Positions 1 to 9,100 are shown, numbered from the stretch's first letter. The stretch: 37,273 nt of DNA from Oscillospiraceae bacterium (GCA_015065365.1 SVQL01000005.1:1-37273), one strand, 5' to 3'. Notes: generated by a model from the letters alone, not told the origin. Made by a program: numbers and translations.

Positions 1-1
1 C

Positions 2-706
2 AAAAAGGTCTTTATCCGCTCGGGTATTCGCTTCGATTATCTGTTGCACGACAAGGACGACTCCTTTTTCCGCAAGCTTGTTAAGGATAACGTAAGCGGG
101 CAGCTCAAGGTAGCGCCCGAGCATTGCTCGTCTGCAGTTCTTTCCTGCATGGGCAAGCCCGAATTCGGTGTTTACGAGCGCTTCCGCGAAAAATATTTCC
201 GACTTACAAAGGAAATCGGCAAAGAGCAGTATCTTGTACCGTATCTTATGTCAAGCCACCCCGGATCGACGCTCAAGGATGCTCTTGAGCTTGCGCTCTG
301 TTTAAAGCGCGACAAGTACGCCCCCGAGCAGGTTCAGGACTATTACCCCACTCCGGGGACAGCTTCCACGGTTATGTTCAAGACGGGTATAAACCCACTT
401 ACCATGAAACGCGTGTACGTAGCAACCGATTACCATGAAAAGCTGCTTCAGCGCGCTCTTTTGCAGTATAACCGTCCCGAAAACGCGCCACTTGTGCGCG
501 AAGCACTGATAAAGCTCGGCAGAGAGGATCTTATAGGCTTTGATGAAAAGTGTCTTGTGAAACCCGAAAACAAGAATTACCATTCAAAAAAAGTAAATCA
601 AAAGATTGTAAAAAACAACACAGATAAATCTCACAATAAAACACCGACAAAGAAATTTTCTCAAAGTAAAAACAATTCAAAACACAAGCGTTCTTACCAA
701 AAATAA
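2..706 (+). CDS. YgiQ family radical SAM protein, 3' part (5' end outside window)
   Basis: The frame is open from the first bases of the window to the TAA at 704-706, so this is the C-terminal ~234 residues of a larger protein (family members are about 600 aa). The segments [23 protein letters not shown] and MFKTGINP are characteristic of the C-terminal half of YgiQ (UPF0313) radical SAM proteins. The CxxxCxxC iron-sulfur motif would lie upstream and cannot be seen. The last ~45 residues are a Lys/Asn/Ser-rich, probably disordered tail, which is common in this family. The biochemical role of YgiQ is not established, so no function is given beyond family membership. The gene converges on rnc and shares a terminator hairpin with it. 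Confidence 0.88.
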   Translation, partial: KKVFIRSGIRFDYLLHDKDDSFFRKLVKDNVSGQLKVAPEHCSSAVLSCMGKPEFGVYERFREKYFRLTKEIGKEQYLVPYLMSSHPGSTLKDALELALCLKRDKYAPEQVQDYYPTPGTASTVMFKTGINPLTMKRVYVATDYHEKLLQRALLQYNRPENAPLVREALIKLGREDLIGFDEKCLVKPENKNYHSKKVNQKIVKNNTDKSHNKTPTKKFSQSKNNSKHKRSYQK

Positions 707-707
707 C

Positions 708-745
708 AAAAAAGTCGAAATGCTGAATTGCATTTCGACTTTTTT
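708..745. terminator. Bidirectional terminator between ygiQ-like gene and rnc
   Basis: GTCGAAATGC (714-723) and GCATTTCGAC (730-739) pair perfectly around a 6-nt loop. The stem is flanked by an A-tract on the left and a T-tract on the right, which also pair. It therefore works as a U-tract terminator for both convergent genes. Confidence 0.9.
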
Positions 746-769
746 GTTTGTTTAAAATTTTCAACACAG

Positions 770-1471
770 TTAAATACCAAAAAGCTTTAGTGCCTCGCGC
801 GCGGCATTCTGCTCTGCCTCGCGCTTGGATTTTCCAACTCCGCGCCCAATAAGATTTGAGTTGAGTCTAACCTCAACCTCAAATTCCTTTGAGTGGTCGG
901 GGCCGCTTTCTCCCACCACGGTATAGGTAGGAGTCATTCCGTCGCTTACCTGCGTAAGCTGCTGAAGCTCGGTTTTAGCGTCGGAGTGAAGCATACTTTC
1001 GCCATTGTCTATCTGATTTTTGATTATAGGAAGCAAAAACTCCTTTACTCTGTCAATACCGTTATCGCCCGCGTCGAGAAATATAGCGGCAAGAAGTGCT
1101 TCAAAAGCATCCTCAAGAATGGACTGACGGTTTCGGTTTTTTTCCTCACCGTGGCCGAGATACAAATATTCTCCAAGTCCTATTTTCCTCGCGTAAGATG
1201 CAAGCGCCTGCGATTGAACGAGCGCAGCTCTTATATGAGTCAGATCTCCCTCGGGAAGGCTCGCGTATTTGGTAAACAAATATTCGCTCGTAACCAATGA
1301 CAGAACGGAATCTCCGAGAAACTCAAGTCGCTCGTTACAAACAGCATCTATTTTTCTTGCCCGAAGCTCGTGCGCGTATGACGAGTGAGTCAACGCCTCG
1401 CGAAGCAGCTCTTTGTTCTTAAAGGTATAGCCTATTGCATTTTCAAGAGCACCAATATCCGTTCTTTGCAT
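770..1471 (-). CDS. rnc: Ribonuclease III
   Basis: Endoribonuclease that cuts double-stranded RNA in rRNA processing and mRNA decay. The protein is 233 aa, normal for the family. The signature NERLEFLGDSVL lies near residues 46-57 and contains the catalytic Glu/Asp cluster. A second acidic site, EDAFEALLAAI, lies near residues 118-128. A C-terminal dsRNA-binding domain (about 162-232) ends in the typical KREAEQNAAREAL helix. The start is ATG at 1471, preceded by AAAGGAG. It is the last gene of the minus-strand run, 11 nt after trmFO, and ends at the shared bidirectional terminator. Confidence 0.97.
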   Translation of the reverse strand: MQRTDIGALENAIGYTFKNKELLREALTHSSYAHELRARKIDAVCNERLEFLGDSVLSLVTSEYLFTKYASLPEGDLTHIRAALVQSQALASYARKIGLGEYLYLGHGEEKNRNRQSILEDAFEALLAAIFLDAGDNGIDRVKEFLLPIIKNQIDNGESMLHSDAKTELQQLTQVSDGMTPTYTVVGESGPDHSKEFEVEVRLNSNLIGRGVGKSKREAEQNAAREALKLFGI

Positions 1472-1482
1472 TTGTTTCTCCT

Positions 1483-2811
1483 TTAAAGTATTTTATCCGC
1501 CATCTCCTCTATAATCTCAAGAGAACGCTCGGCATATTTTTCATATTTTGCGATTTTACCGCCCTTTACTCTCATAGGTAACGACTCAATTATTCCGAAG
1601 TTTGCATTCATGGGGACGAAATCTCCGCTTCCTCCTTCGGACACATAGTGCGCCATCGCGCCTATCATTGTAGTTTTGGGAAATACAGTCTTCTCCTCGC
1701 CAAGCGCGAGTGACGCCGCATTAAGTCCCGCAACAAATCCCGAGCCCGTAGATTCGATATATCCCTCAACACCCGTCATCTGTCCGGCAAAGAAAATGTT
1801 TTCTCTATCCTTCATAGCATAGGTAGCATCAAGCTTACCGGGTGAATTTATATACGTATTTCGATGCATAACTCCGTAGCGTAAAAATTCTGCGTTTTCA
1901 AGTCCGGGTATCATTCTGAACACCCTTCTCTGTTCGGGGAAGGTCAGATGCGTCTGAAATCCGACGAGATTATACATGCTTCCCTCGTCGTTTTCACGGC
2001 GAAGCTGAACTACCGCATGCGACTTACTTCCCGTACGCTTGTCCACCAAACCGACCGGCTTTAGCGGCCCAAAAAGAAGCGTATCGCGTCCGCGCCTTGC
2101 CATGACCTCAACGGGCATACAGCCCTCGAAAACCTTAAGCTTTTTCTGCTCCTCTTTGTCAAAATCCTTAAGAGTCGCCTCATCAGCGGTAACAAGCGCC
2201 TCCCAAAAAGCACTATACTGCTCCTCCGTCATAGGGCAGTTAATGTAATCCGCGTCACCCTTGTCGTAACGCGAGGCAAAAAAAGCCACGTCCATATTTA
2301 TAGATTGCGCATCAACTATTGGTGCCGCCGCATCAAAGAAATGAAGCCCATCGCCTACAAGCTCGTGACTTATATATTCCGCAAAGACGTCGGACGTAAG
2401 CGGTCCTGTTGCGATAACGGTAATTTCTCCGTCAGGCACTTCCGTGACCTCGCCCGCAATTACAGTTATATTTTCATTTTCTCTTATCTTTTGTGTGATA
2501 TACGCGGAAAATTTATCTCTGTCTACGGCGAGTGCCGAGCCTGCGGGAACTCTCGTGGCGTCAGCTGCCTCCATAATAAGAGAGCCCATACGACGAAGCT
2601 CCTCTTTAAGGAGTCCAACCGCATTAGTCGTGCTGTCCGAGCGCAGAGAGTTAGAACAAACAAGCTCTGCAAAATCCCTTGAATGATGCGCGGGGGTATA
2701 TTTTTCGGGCTTCATCTCAAAAAGCCTTACGTTTATACCCCGTCTTGCTATCTGCCAAGCTGCCTCGCAGCCTGCAAGTCCCGCGCCAAAAACGTTAACC
2801 GTTTTTTTCAT
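1483..2811 (-). CDS. trmFO: Methylenetetrahydrofolate--tRNA-(uracil-5-)-methyltransferase TrmFO
   Basis: FAD- and folate-dependent enzyme that makes 5-methyluridine (ribothymidine) at position 54 of tRNA. The N-terminus has the Rossmann FAD-binding motif [11 protein letters not shown] (residues 9-19). A conserved Cys follows in VCSNSLRS (Cys52), a second lies in FEGCMPVEV, and the C-terminal part has GFVAGLNAA. The length of 442 aa is typical. Its ATG overlaps the TAA of topA by one base (TAATG), so the two are translationally coupled. The topA-trmFO order is also seen in Bacillus, supporting vertical descent. Confidence 0.97.
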   Translation of the reverse strand: MKKTVNVFGAGLAGCEAAWQIARRGINVRLFEMKPEKYTPAHHSRDFAELVCSNSLRSDSTTNAVGLLKEELRRMGSLIMEAADATRVPAGSALAVDRDKFSAYITQKIRENENITVIAGEVTEVPDGEITVIATGPLTSDVFAEYISHELVGDGLHFFDAAAPIVDAQSINMDVAFFASRYDKGDADYINCPMTEEQYSAFWEALVTADEATLKDFDKEEQKKLKVFEGCMPVEVMARRGRDTLLFGPLKPVGLVDKRTGSKSHAVVQLRRENDEGSMYNLVGFQTHLTFPEQRRVFRMIPGLENAEFLRYGVMHRNTYINSPGKLDATYAMKDRENIFFAGQMTGVEGYIESTGSGFVAGLNAASLALGEEKTVFPKTTMIGAMAHYVSEGGSGDFVPMNANFGIIESLPMRVKGGKIAKYEKYAERSLEIIEEMADKIL

Positions 2812-5108
2812 TATTCGTTATCTCCGTTTGAAGATGTCTCGTAAGGCTTTTTAAACGAGCATCCGTTTTTCTTACAAACGAGTATAGGCTGTCCCTTTTT
2901 GCGGAAAAGCATTTCTCCGCACTGAGGACATTTTTCATTGGTAGGAAGATCCCACGATGAAAAATCACATTCGGGATATTTCTCACAGCTGTAAAATACG
3001 GTCTTGTTGCGTCCCGTTTTCATTACTATTTTAGAGCCGCACTTAGGACATGGAACACCGATATCACGTGTTTTCTGCTTGGTGAAATCACATTCGGGAT
3101 AACGTACGCAAGCAAAGAACGAGCCGTAGCGTCCCGTTCTCTGAACCATATCAGACCCACATTTTTCACACTTGAAGTCAGCTATAACAACCTTTTTTTC
3201 CTCGGTTGCACTTCCCTCGTTATCCGTATCCACGGTCTTTGAAAGAGGCTTTGTATTGCGGCAGGTCGGATAATTCGGACATGCGGCAAACTTGCCGTAT
3301 CTTCCGTTCTTTATAACCATTCGACTTCCGCACTTGTCGCAAATCATATCTGTTTCCTCAACCGGTACCTCAAGCTCCTCGGACGACATCTTTTCGTTTG
3401 CTACCTCAAGCTCCTTTTCAAATCCACCCCAGAACTCTGAAAGGACACTGTTCATTTCGACACCACCGTTCTCGATGCTGTCAAGTCTGTCCTCCATATG
3501 TGCGGTGAACTCATAGTCAACTATATCGGGGAAGCTTTCCTTCATAAGCTTGTTAGTTAGCTCTCCCGTAGGCGTGGGAACAAGTGACTTGCCCTCTCGC
3601 TTTACATAGTTACGAGTAATTATCGTAGTTATAATTGTTGCAAAAGTACTCGGACGTCCTATACCCTTTTCCTCAAGGAACTTGATGAGAGACGCGTCGT
3701 TGTATCTTGCGGGCGGCTCGGTAAAATGCTTTGCGGGATCGGTAGAAACAAGAGCTATCTTTTGTCCTTCCTTGATATCGGGCAGGCGGATATTCTTCTC
3801 TTCTCTTACCTCGTCAGCAGTGCGAACGGTATCCTCCTCGCTCTCCTCGTAAACCGCCATATAGCCTTGGAAATCAACGGTATATCCGCTTGTTCTGAAA
3901 ATATATCCCGCCGACTCAAAGTCAGCCGTAACGGTTGAAAGCACCGCGCTCTCCATCTGGCTCGCGATAAATCTTTCCCATATAAGCTTATACAGCTTAA
4001 ACTGGTCACTTGTTACGTACTTCCTTATTTTTGCAGGCTCAAGGTCAATTCGAGAGGGTCTGATTGCCTCGTGCGCGTCCTGTGCTCCTGCCTTTTGCTT
4101 ATAGCTTCTTGCGACAGAAGGATAGTACTTATCTCCGAATTTTTCGCCAATATAGCTTCTTGCCTCCTCCTGCGCCTGGACAGAAACTCTCTGTGAGTCT
4201 GTACGCATGTAGGTTATAAGACCTTGAATTCCTCCGTTTTCCGAACCGACGTTAACGCCTTCGTAAAGCTCCTGCGCAATACGCATAATCTTCTGTGACT
4301 GGAATCCAAGCTTCTTTGCCGCCTCCTGCTGCATAGTAGACGTAGTAAACGGGGGAGCGGGAAGCTTCTTTTTCTTGGACTTTCGAACTGAGCTTACACT
4401 GAAATCAGACGTGCTTACGGCGTTTACCACCTTCATAGCGTCCGCCTCGCAGCTAAGCTTCATCTTTCCTCTTGCATTTCCGTAAAAACGAACGGTAAAT
4501 TCCTGATTATTATTAGCGCAAAGAGTAGCGTCAACCGTCCAATACTCGACCGGCTTGAATTCTCTGATCTCCTCCTCACGCTCAACGATTATTCTGGTAG
4601 CCACCGACTGAACGCGACCTGCCGACAGCCCGCTTCTTACGTGCTTCCAGAGAAACGGAGATAGCTTGTAACCAACTATTCTGTCAAGAATTCTTCTTGC
4701 CTGCTGGGAGTTTACAAGATCCATATCAATGGCTCTCGGCTCCTTGATAGCCGCCTTTACAGCCGTCTTGGTTATCTCGTTAAAGGTTACGCGAAGCGTA
4801 TTCTCGGGCTCTATTCCGAGAGCAGTAGCCAAATGCCATGAAATAGCCTCTCCCTCTCGGTCAGGGTCGGTTGCTAAGAATACTTTATTTGCGTTTTTCG
4901 CTTCCTTCTTTATGTCCTTGATAAGGTCTCCCTTACCTCTTATGTTTATATAATGAGCCTCAAAGCCGTTCTCAATATCAACTCCCAACTTACTCTTGGG
5001 AAGATCTCTCACGTGTCCCTTGGATGCAACTACCTTGTAGTTAGATCCAAGATATCCTTTTATCGTAGCGGCCTTGGAGGGTGACTCCACTATAACAAGA
5101 TTTGCCAT
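2811..5108 (-). CDS. topA: DNA topoisomerase I (type IA)
   Basis: Relaxes negative supercoils by single-strand passage. The protein is 765 aa. The N-terminal TOPRIM domain shows VIVESPSKA (Glu) and the DPDREGE acidic motif. The active-site Tyr is in [12 protein letters not shown], about residue 300. The C-terminus carries four four-Cys zinc-ribbon modules beginning at about residue 580 (CDKCGS, CEKCGS, CPKCGS, CPQCGE), each with a downstream Cys pair. The ATG at 5108 follows AAAGGA. The gene starts 37 nt after dprA, giving the order dprA-topA-trmFO. Confidence 0.97.
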   Translation of the reverse strand: MANLVIVESPSKAATIKGYLGSNYKVVASKGHVRDLPKSKLGVDIENGFEAHYINIRGKGDLIKDIKKEAKNANKVFLATDPDREGEAISWHLATALGIEPENTLRVTFNEITKTAVKAAIKEPRAIDMDLVNSQQARRILDRIVGYKLSPFLWKHVRSGLSAGRVQSVATRIIVEREEEIREFKPVEYWTVDATLCANNNQEFTVRFYGNARGKMKLSCEADAMKVVNAVSTSDFSVSSVRKSKKKKLPAPPFTTSTMQQEAAKKLGFQSQKIMRIAQELYEGVNVGSENGGIQGLITYMRTDSQRVSVQAQEEARSYIGEKFGDKYYPSVARSYKQKAGAQDAHEAIRPSRIDLEPAKIRKYVTSDQFKLYKLIWERFIASQMESAVLSTVTADFESAGYIFRTSGYTVDFQGYMAVYEESEEDTVRTADEVREEKNIRLPDIKEGQKIALVSTDPAKHFTEPPARYNDASLIKFLEEKGIGRPSTFATIITTIITRNYVKREGKSLVPTPTGELTNKLMKESFPDIVDYEFTAHMEDRLDSIENGGVEMNSVLSEFWGGFEKELEVANEKMSSEELEVPVEETDMICDKCGSRMVIKNGRYGKFAACPNYPTCRNTKPLSKTVDTDNEGSATEEKKVVIADFKCEKCGSDMVQRTGRYGSFFACVRYPECDFTKQKTRDIGVPCPKCGSKIVMKTGRNKTVFYSCEKYPECDFSSWDLPTNEKCPQCGEMLFRKKGQPILVCKKNGCSFKKPYETSSNGDNE

Positions 5109-5145
5109 ATATTTTTCCTTTCAATGTTCTTTATATTCTAAGTAC

Positions 5146-6450
5146 TCAAGACTGCTTTTTATATGCTCCTCCGGGTTGGGAGATAATGAGTCCCGATATT
5201 TCAAGTAGCGTAAGCGACGTTATCACATCTCTGACATCTGCTCCGCGCGACACTATATCATCCGCCACAAAGATGGCGTCGTCCGGGATAAGAGCATATA
5301 TCTCTTTTGTTTTAACGTCGAGTGTTTTAAGAATGTCATTATGAAAATTCGAATTTTGAGTAGTTTTTGCTTCATAAGCCACTGACTCCCGTATAGGTTC
5401 ATCCGTCGCGGTAGCTTCTACCGATTTCTGCTGCTCTGTCTTTTCGATGACCTCATCATATCCTCCACGATAAGAAGCTTCCGAAGCGCCATATTCCTTA
5501 AGCACTTTTGCATCGAAATCGGAATGCTTGGTTGCCCACGCAAGCCTTTTGAAATTAAAGGTGTCGTGATAAAGAAAATCATAATGCGATATTAGATCGT
5601 TTGCGGACAGTACAACGTTTGCTCCGCTCCTTATAAGCTCATTAGGCCCCGTCGCTCTCGCCTCGCCAATCTGTCCGGGCAATGCAAAAAGCTCTCTGCC
5701 CTGTGCAACAGCTCTTGATGCGGTTATAAGAGCTCCGCTTCTTTTCGCCGCCTCAACAACGAGCACTCCATTAGACATACCGCTGATTATTCGGTTTCTT
5801 ATTGGGAAATTGTTCTGCAAAGGACGCTCAAAGGGCGGGAATTCGCTTATTACCGCGCCATGCTTTGCAATCTTACGCATAAGCCTTGCGTGCTCCTTCG
5901 GATAGACAACAGAAAGTCCGCTGCCGAGAACAGCGACGGTTTCTCCGCCTGCCTTGAGGGCAGCTGCAGCGCAAACGCCATCAATACCAAGCGCCATTCC
6001 ACTCACCACGCACACTCTCGCCGCAGATAGCTCATATGCTATTTTATACGCAGAACACTTTCCGTATTCGCTCATTTTTCTCGTACCGACCATTCCGATA
6101 CAAAGTCTTTGATCAACGTTTGGAAGCTTTCCTAAGCAATAAAGCATAACAGGCGGATTTTCAATAGTACGCAAACGCGAGGGATACCTCTCGTCCGTAT
6201 ATCCTATTACCTCTATTCCCTGCCTTTGACAGTACTTAAGATACTTATAGGGAATTTCAAGCGATTTATCAGCAAGACGAGCCTTCGTAATATCCTTAAT
6301 TCCCTCTATCTGCTCCAGCTCCTCCTCCGACATTCTGTAAACGTCGTAAGGATCGTCAAACGTCGTAACAAAGCTTGGAAATTCCTTCGACGCAATACCG
6401 AATTTTTCCGCAAGCCATATCCAATAAAGCGCATTCTCGTCTTTTCTCAT
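5146..6450 (-). CDS. dprA: DNA-processing protein DprA
   Basis: Binds incoming single-stranded DNA and loads RecA during natural transformation. The Rossmann-like core shows GMVGTRKMSEYG, VSGMALGID, VLGSGL, YPKEH, SEFPP, FPIRNRIISG and GALITASRA, all hallmarks of the family. A charged linker (about 320-360) leads to a C-terminal winged-helix domain (about 370-430). I place the start at ATG 6450 rather than 6480: it forms an ATGA overlap with the upstream methyltransferase stop and has AAGGGG seven bases upstream. That gives 434 aa. dprA is widespread in bacteria without proven competence, so it alone does not show the organism is transformable. Confidence 0.95.
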   Translation of the reverse strand: MRKDENALYWIWLAEKFGIASKEFPSFVTTFDDPYDVYRMSEEELEQIEGIKDITKARLADKSLEIPYKYLKYCQRQGIEVIGYTDERYPSRLRTIENPPVMLYCLGKLPNVDQRLCIGMVGTRKMSEYGKCSAYKIAYELSAARVCVVSGMALGIDGVCAAAALKAGGETVAVLGSGLSVVYPKEHARLMRKIAKHGAVISEFPPFERPLQNNFPIRNRIISGMSNGVLVVEAAKRSGALITASRAVAQGRELFALPGQIGEARATGPNELIRSGANVVLSANDLISHYDFLYHDTFNFKRLAWATKHSDFDAKVLKEYGASEASYRGGYDEVIEKTEQQKSVEATATDEPIRESVAYEAKTTQNSNFHNDILKTLDVKTKEIYALIPDDAIFVADDIVSRGADVRDVITSLTLLEISGLIISQPGGAYKKQS

Positions 6451-7271
6451 ACGTTTCCCCTTACTGTTTCCCAAATGCATATAGAAGCGGCAGCTGCCGC
6501 ATTGAGCGACTCTGCATCCTCACGCATGGGAATGATGACCGAGCCACTGCATGCACGTATCACACTGTCCGTAAGCCCGTGTCCCTCATTTCCGATAACA
6601 AAGCAGTCTCCTGCTGCAAGTCTTATTTCACCGATGTTTTGGGAGCCCTCGCCAAGCGTAGTTGCATACACCCTGCGGCCGTCGCCCACAAGCTCCGAAA
6701 TAAATCTTGGAAGCATTTTAAAGGCTACGCTCTGCGTATGCATTTTAAACACCGCGCCCATAGCGGCACGAATAGTCTTAGGATTGTAAATATCGGCGCA
6801 ATCGTCCGTAATTATAAGTCTGTCAATGCCGAGCGCATAACAGCTTCTTATAACCGTTCCGAGATTTCCGGGGTCTCGCAAGGACTCTGCAATAAGTATT
6901 TTTTCAACCTTACTCGGAGTATTTTCTCCGCTTTCGTGTAGCAAATCGAGAGCATGCGCAACGGTAATTACTCCCTCGGGCGCTCTCTCCTCGCTAATCT
7001 TTTCAAAAACAGAGTTGCTGACCTCTACGACGGCATCGTGAGATATTCTTCCCTCTGATACAGCCTTGTCAAGCATACGGCGAAGCGTATCGTTCATTGG
7101 ACTTTGACAAACGACGTATTTAATTTTCACATCAGATGAAATAGCTTCACCGAGAAGCTTAATTCCGTCAAAGCGAAAGAGTCCGCTTTCGCGGCGATTT
7201 TTCTTTTCGGCAAGTCCGCATACGAACTTTACAAGCGGATTTTGCCTTGAGCTTATTACCTCTTTATTCAT
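6447..7271 (-). CDS. SpoU/TrmH-family RNA 2'-O-methyltransferase
   Basis: SAM-dependent RNA ribose methyltransferase of the knotted SPOUT class. The three family motifs are present: ESLRDPGNLGTVIRS (motif 1), VIGNEGHGL (motif 2) and IPMREDAESLNAAAAASI (motif 3). An N-terminal substrate-binding domain (SSRQNPLVK) precedes the catalytic domain. The protein is 274 aa from ATG 7271, chosen because AAAAAAGGAG lies just upstream; an in-frame TTG at 7295 is less likely. Placement directly after rplT matches the ysgA position in Bacillus, suggesting an rRNA substrate such as 23S, but the exact target cannot be read from sequence. Confidence 0.92.
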   Translation of the reverse strand: MNKEVISSRQNPLVKFVCGLAEKKNRRESGLFRFDGIKLLGEAISSDVKIKYVVCQSPMNDTLRRMLDKAVSEGRISHDAVVEVSNSVFEKISEERAPEGVITVAHALDLLHESGENTPSKVEKILIAESLRDPGNLGTVIRSCYALGIDRLIITDDCADIYNPKTIRAAMGAVFKMHTQSVAFKMLPRFISELVGDGRRVYATTLGEGSQNIGEIRLAAGDCFVIGNEGHGLTDSVIRACSGSVIIPMREDAESLNAAAAASICIWETVRGNV

Positions 7272-7297
7272 ATGCGCGTCTCCTTTTTTACACAAAT

Positions 7298-7321
7298 AAA
7301 ACCCCGTGAAAACGGGGTTTT
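7298..7321 (-). terminator. Terminator downstream of rplT
   Basis: ACCCCGT/ACGGGGT pair around a GAAA/TTTC loop and are flanked by A and T tracts. On the minus strand the hairpin starts 11 nt after the rplT stop and is followed by TTTTATTT. No separate promoter is evident before the next gene, so partial read-through probably feeds the SpoU-dprA-topA-trmFO-rnc genes. Confidence 0.85.
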
Positions 7322-7331
7322 ATAGCTCTGA

Positions 7332-7685
7332 TTAAAGAGCTGCTTTTGACTTTTCAGCGAGAGCTGCGAAAGCTTCCTTATCGGAAACTGCAATCTCTGC
7401 GAGCATCTTACGGTTAAGATCGATGCCTGCGAGCTTAAGACCATGCATAAAGGTGGAGTAATTCATACCGTTTACCTTTGCCTGTGCGGAAATACGAGCG
7501 ATCCACAGTCTGCGGAAATCTCTCTTCTTCATCTTTCTGCCGGCAAATGCATAGTTTCCGCTCTTGAGAACGGCTTGCTTTGCCATCTTGAAATGCTTGG
7601 ACTTTGCGCCCCAGTATCCCTTTGCAGCCTTAAGAACTTTATTTCTTCTCTTGCGCGTCATCATAGCGCCCTTGATTCTTGCCAT
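7332..7685 (-). CDS. rplT: 50S ribosomal protein L20
   Basis: Early-assembly 23S rRNA-binding protein of the large subunit, 117 aa. The sequence [16 protein letters not shown], then GYWGAKSK and [13 protein letters not shown], is diagnostic. The ATG follows AAGGAGG. It is the third gene of infC-rpmI-rplT. In Bacillus L20 also represses this operon by binding the infC leader, and a matching attenuator is present here upstream of infC. Confidence 0.98.
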   Translation of the reverse strand: MARIKGAMMTRKRRNKVLKAAKGYWGAKSKHFKMAKQAVLKSGNYAFAGRKMKKRDFRRLWIARISAQAKVNGMNYSTFMHGLKLAGIDLNRKMLAEIAVSDKEAFAALAEKSKAAL

Positions 7686-7715
7686 TTTTAATATCCTCCT
7701 TCTGTTGTTCCGTAA

Positions 7716-7910
7716 TTATTTCTGAATAAGCGTTCTGATGTTTGCGGTCATAGAATCACTGAGTATAGCACTCTGGCGAAGATGTCTCTTTCTCTTCGCG
7801 GTCTTAAGACCGGTGTTATGTCTGTGATGGCAGTGACCCATCTTTACCTTACCGGAAGCGGTAACAGAAAATCTCTTTGCGGATGCTTTATGTGTCTTTA
7901 CTTTTCCCAT
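7716..7910 (-). CDS. rpmI: 50S ribosomal protein L35
   Basis: Small basic large-subunit protein, 64 aa, beginning MGKVKTHKASAKRF and containing the typical GHCHHRHNTG and KRKRHLR segments. The His/Cys-containing loop is a common variant of the KAGKRHLLT-type region. It is preceded by AAAGGAG and sits 83 nt after infC and 30 nt before rplT. Confidence 0.97.
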   Translation of the reverse strand: MGKVKTHKASAKRFSVTASGKVKMGHCHHRHNTGLKTAKRKRHLRQSAILSDSMTANIRTLIQK

Positions 7911-7993
7911 TTTTATAATCTCCTTTTTTTATAATCAAAATTGGGTGGGACTGAACGCCCCTTATAGTAGCGCGCTATGCGCGAATACATACG

Positions 7994-8512
7994 TTATTTA
8001 GCCTTTACGGGAGAAATCACCATGCTCATGATTCTGCCGTCAAGCACGGGAGCCTTATCAACGCTTCCGACCTCGCTACAGGTGTCCTGGAACTTCTTCA
8101 TTATTTCCTGACCTATGCCAACGTGACTCATCTCTCGTCCCTTAAAGCGCATTACGACTCTAACCTTATTTCCCGCTTCGAGAAACTTGATCGCATGGCG
8201 CGCCTTGGTTTCAAAATCATGAGTATCAATTCTGCAAGAAAGCTGAATCTCCTTAAGCTCAACGGTCTGCTGCTTCTTCTTCGCTTCCTTTTCCTTCTTG
8301 TCTCTCTCAAAGCGATACTTACCGTAGTCCATTATACGACATACGGGGGGCTGTGCTTGGGGAGCCATAAGAACAAGATCGTAGCTCTGATCGTAAGCCA
8401 TTTTGAGTGCCGCATCGGACGACATAATTCCTATCGCCTCACCGTCAACTCCAACGACTCTTACTTCCTTAAACTTAATCTCCTCATTGATAGTCATTTC
8501 TTTTGCGCTAAT
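7994..8512 (-). CDS. infC: Translation initiation factor IF-3, probable ATT start codon
   Basis: Binds the 30S subunit, prevents premature 50S joining and checks start-codon pairing. The N-terminal domain (TINEEIKFKEVRVVG) and the C-terminal domain (PPVCRIMDYGKYRFE, VRVVMRFKGREMSH) are both present. The start is interesting. The only strong Shine-Dalgarno, GGAGGTG at 8521-8527, sits nine bases before an in-frame ATT at 8510-8512. The first ATG (8495-8497) is 24 bases from that site, too far to use it. AUU initiation is established for E. coli infC, where IF-3 discriminates against it and so represses itself. With ATT the protein is 172 aa, usual for the family. Confidence 0.93.
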   Translation of the reverse strand: MSAKEMTINEEIKFKEVRVVGVDGEAIGIMSSDAALKMAYDQSYDLVLMAPQAQPPVCRIMDYGKYRFERDKKEKEAKKKQQTVELKEIQLSCRIDTHDFETKARHAIKFLEAGNKVRVVMRFKGREMSHVGIGQEIMKKFQDTCSEVGSVDKAPVLDGRIMSMVISPVKAK

Positions 8513-8527
8513 ACCGAATACACCTCC

Positions 8528-8675
8528 AAAGTAGCCCGTGAGGGCAAAAAAAATCATGCGAAAGAATATTTCTCCGCACGATGACACCTCGGGCACACCC
8601 GAAGCACTTAGTGAATATCAAACCGTACGCAACTCGTCGGCACGGTGAGAACGGAGAACGTTCTTCTTCTTTTGC
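8528..8675 (-). promoter_or_regulatory. infC leader, L20-type autoregulatory region
   Basis: About 150 nt of untranslated leader separate the predicted transcription start (~8675) from the infC ribosome site. It contains a 7-bp hairpin (8587-8604), the attenuator hairpin (8553-8582) and a small GCCC/GGGC hairpin (8534-8545). The leader segment TTCTCCG (complement of 8652-8658) is perfectly complementary to CGGAGAA in the 5' arm of the attenuator (complement of 8570-8576), so an antiterminator form is possible. Position and logic match the ribosomal protein L20 leader of Bacillota. I could not test a match to the family's covariance model. Confidence 0.65.
8546..8582 (-). terminator. Attenuator hairpin in the infC leader
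   Basis: Read on the minus strand, ATCGTGCGGAGAA pairs with TTCTTTCGCATGAT with one bulged T and two wobble pairs, and eight U residues follow. It lies about 35 nt before the infC start codon and would stop transcription before the operon. Confidence 0.8.
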
Positions 8676-8681
8676 CTGACT

Positions 8682-8710
8682 ATTTTACCACACATGAATC
8701 CGTTTGTCAA
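8682..8710 (-). promoter_or_regulatory. SigA promoter of infC-rpmI-rplT
   Basis: On the minus strand, TTGACA (8705-8710) and TAAAAT (8682-8687) are separated by exactly 17 nt. This is a near-consensus housekeeping promoter reading into the infC leader. Confidence 0.85.
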
Positions 8711-8935
8711 TACCTTTTTTTGATTTTTTTTGATTTTTTCTCAGTTTCATGAGATGCGATTTTTAATACACAAATTGTTTACAATCACGTTGAGTCAAGA
8801 CATATACGACACGACCTACGACATTTTCTAAATTTAAAGGATAAAAGCACCAAAAAATTCAGAAAAACTTGGCATTTTTTCTATTGTGTATCGTTTTTAA
8901 CGAATTTTTCGACAAAAAATCGTGTAAAATGGATA
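8711..8935. other. AT-rich intergenic stretch, nothing recognised
   Basis: Between the outward-facing infC promoter and the promoter of the candidate small RNA. It holds several T-tracts, a possible weak plus-strand -35 (TTTACA near 8778) without a good -10, and no open frame with a ribosome-binding site. I see no convincing element here. Confidence 0.6.
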
Positions 8936-8964
8936 TTTACAAATTCTCTTTTTTAGGGTATAAT
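8936..8964 (+). promoter_or_regulatory. SigA promoter of candidate small RNA
   Basis: TTTACA (8936-8941), 17-nt spacer, TATAAT (8959-8964). The -10 is perfect and the -35 has one mismatch. It predicts a start at about 8970-8971. Confidence 0.8.
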
Positions 8965-8970
8965 ACTAAA

Positions 8971-9082
8971 GCTGTCGGCGGCACCAACTCCACAGCGTCA
9001 CGCACAACGGTAATTCTTATCTGCGGAATATCAAGCTTATGATATCTTTCAGCGCAGAAAAGGTTTCGGTTGTGCTTTTTTA
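8971..9082 (+). ncRNA. Candidate structured small RNA of unknown family
   Basis: An approximately 110-nt transcript unit with its own promoter (8936-8964) and its own terminator, and no open frame with a ribosome site. Its 5' end can form a hairpin (GCTGT 8971-8975 with ACAGC 8992-8996) whose 16-nt loop ends in ACCAACTCC. The rest folds as one rod: GCACAAC (9002-9008) with GTTGTGC (9069-9075), CTGCG (9021-9025) with CGCAG (9053-9057), and ATATC (9028-9032) with GATAT (9041-9045). Seven T residues (9076-9082) follow the outer stem, so that stem doubles as the terminator. It lacks the SRP GGAA/AGCAG core, the tmRNA tag frame and the usual 6S size. The CTCC in the loop resembles anti-Shine-Dalgarno seeds of trans-acting sRNAs, which is only an inference. 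Confidence 0.6.
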
Positions 9083-9100
9083 TTTCCTGCAAAAAAACTG

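Noticed and set aside
6226-6941. Two long plus-strand frames opposite dprA and the SpoU methyltransferase gene
   Set aside because: Both are shadows of recognised minus-strand genes and lack initiation signals.
8513-8596. Longer infC reading frame starting at 8596
   Set aside because: The added region encodes the attenuator hairpin and U-tract, has no family similarity, and lies upstream of the only ribosome site.
8971-9082. Small RNA as a c-di-GMP riboswitch, SRP RNA or 6S RNA
   Set aside because: CACGCACA resembles a c-di-GMP riboswitch fragment but the rest of that core is missing. The SRP tetraloop motif is absent, and the length and loop pattern do not suit 6S.
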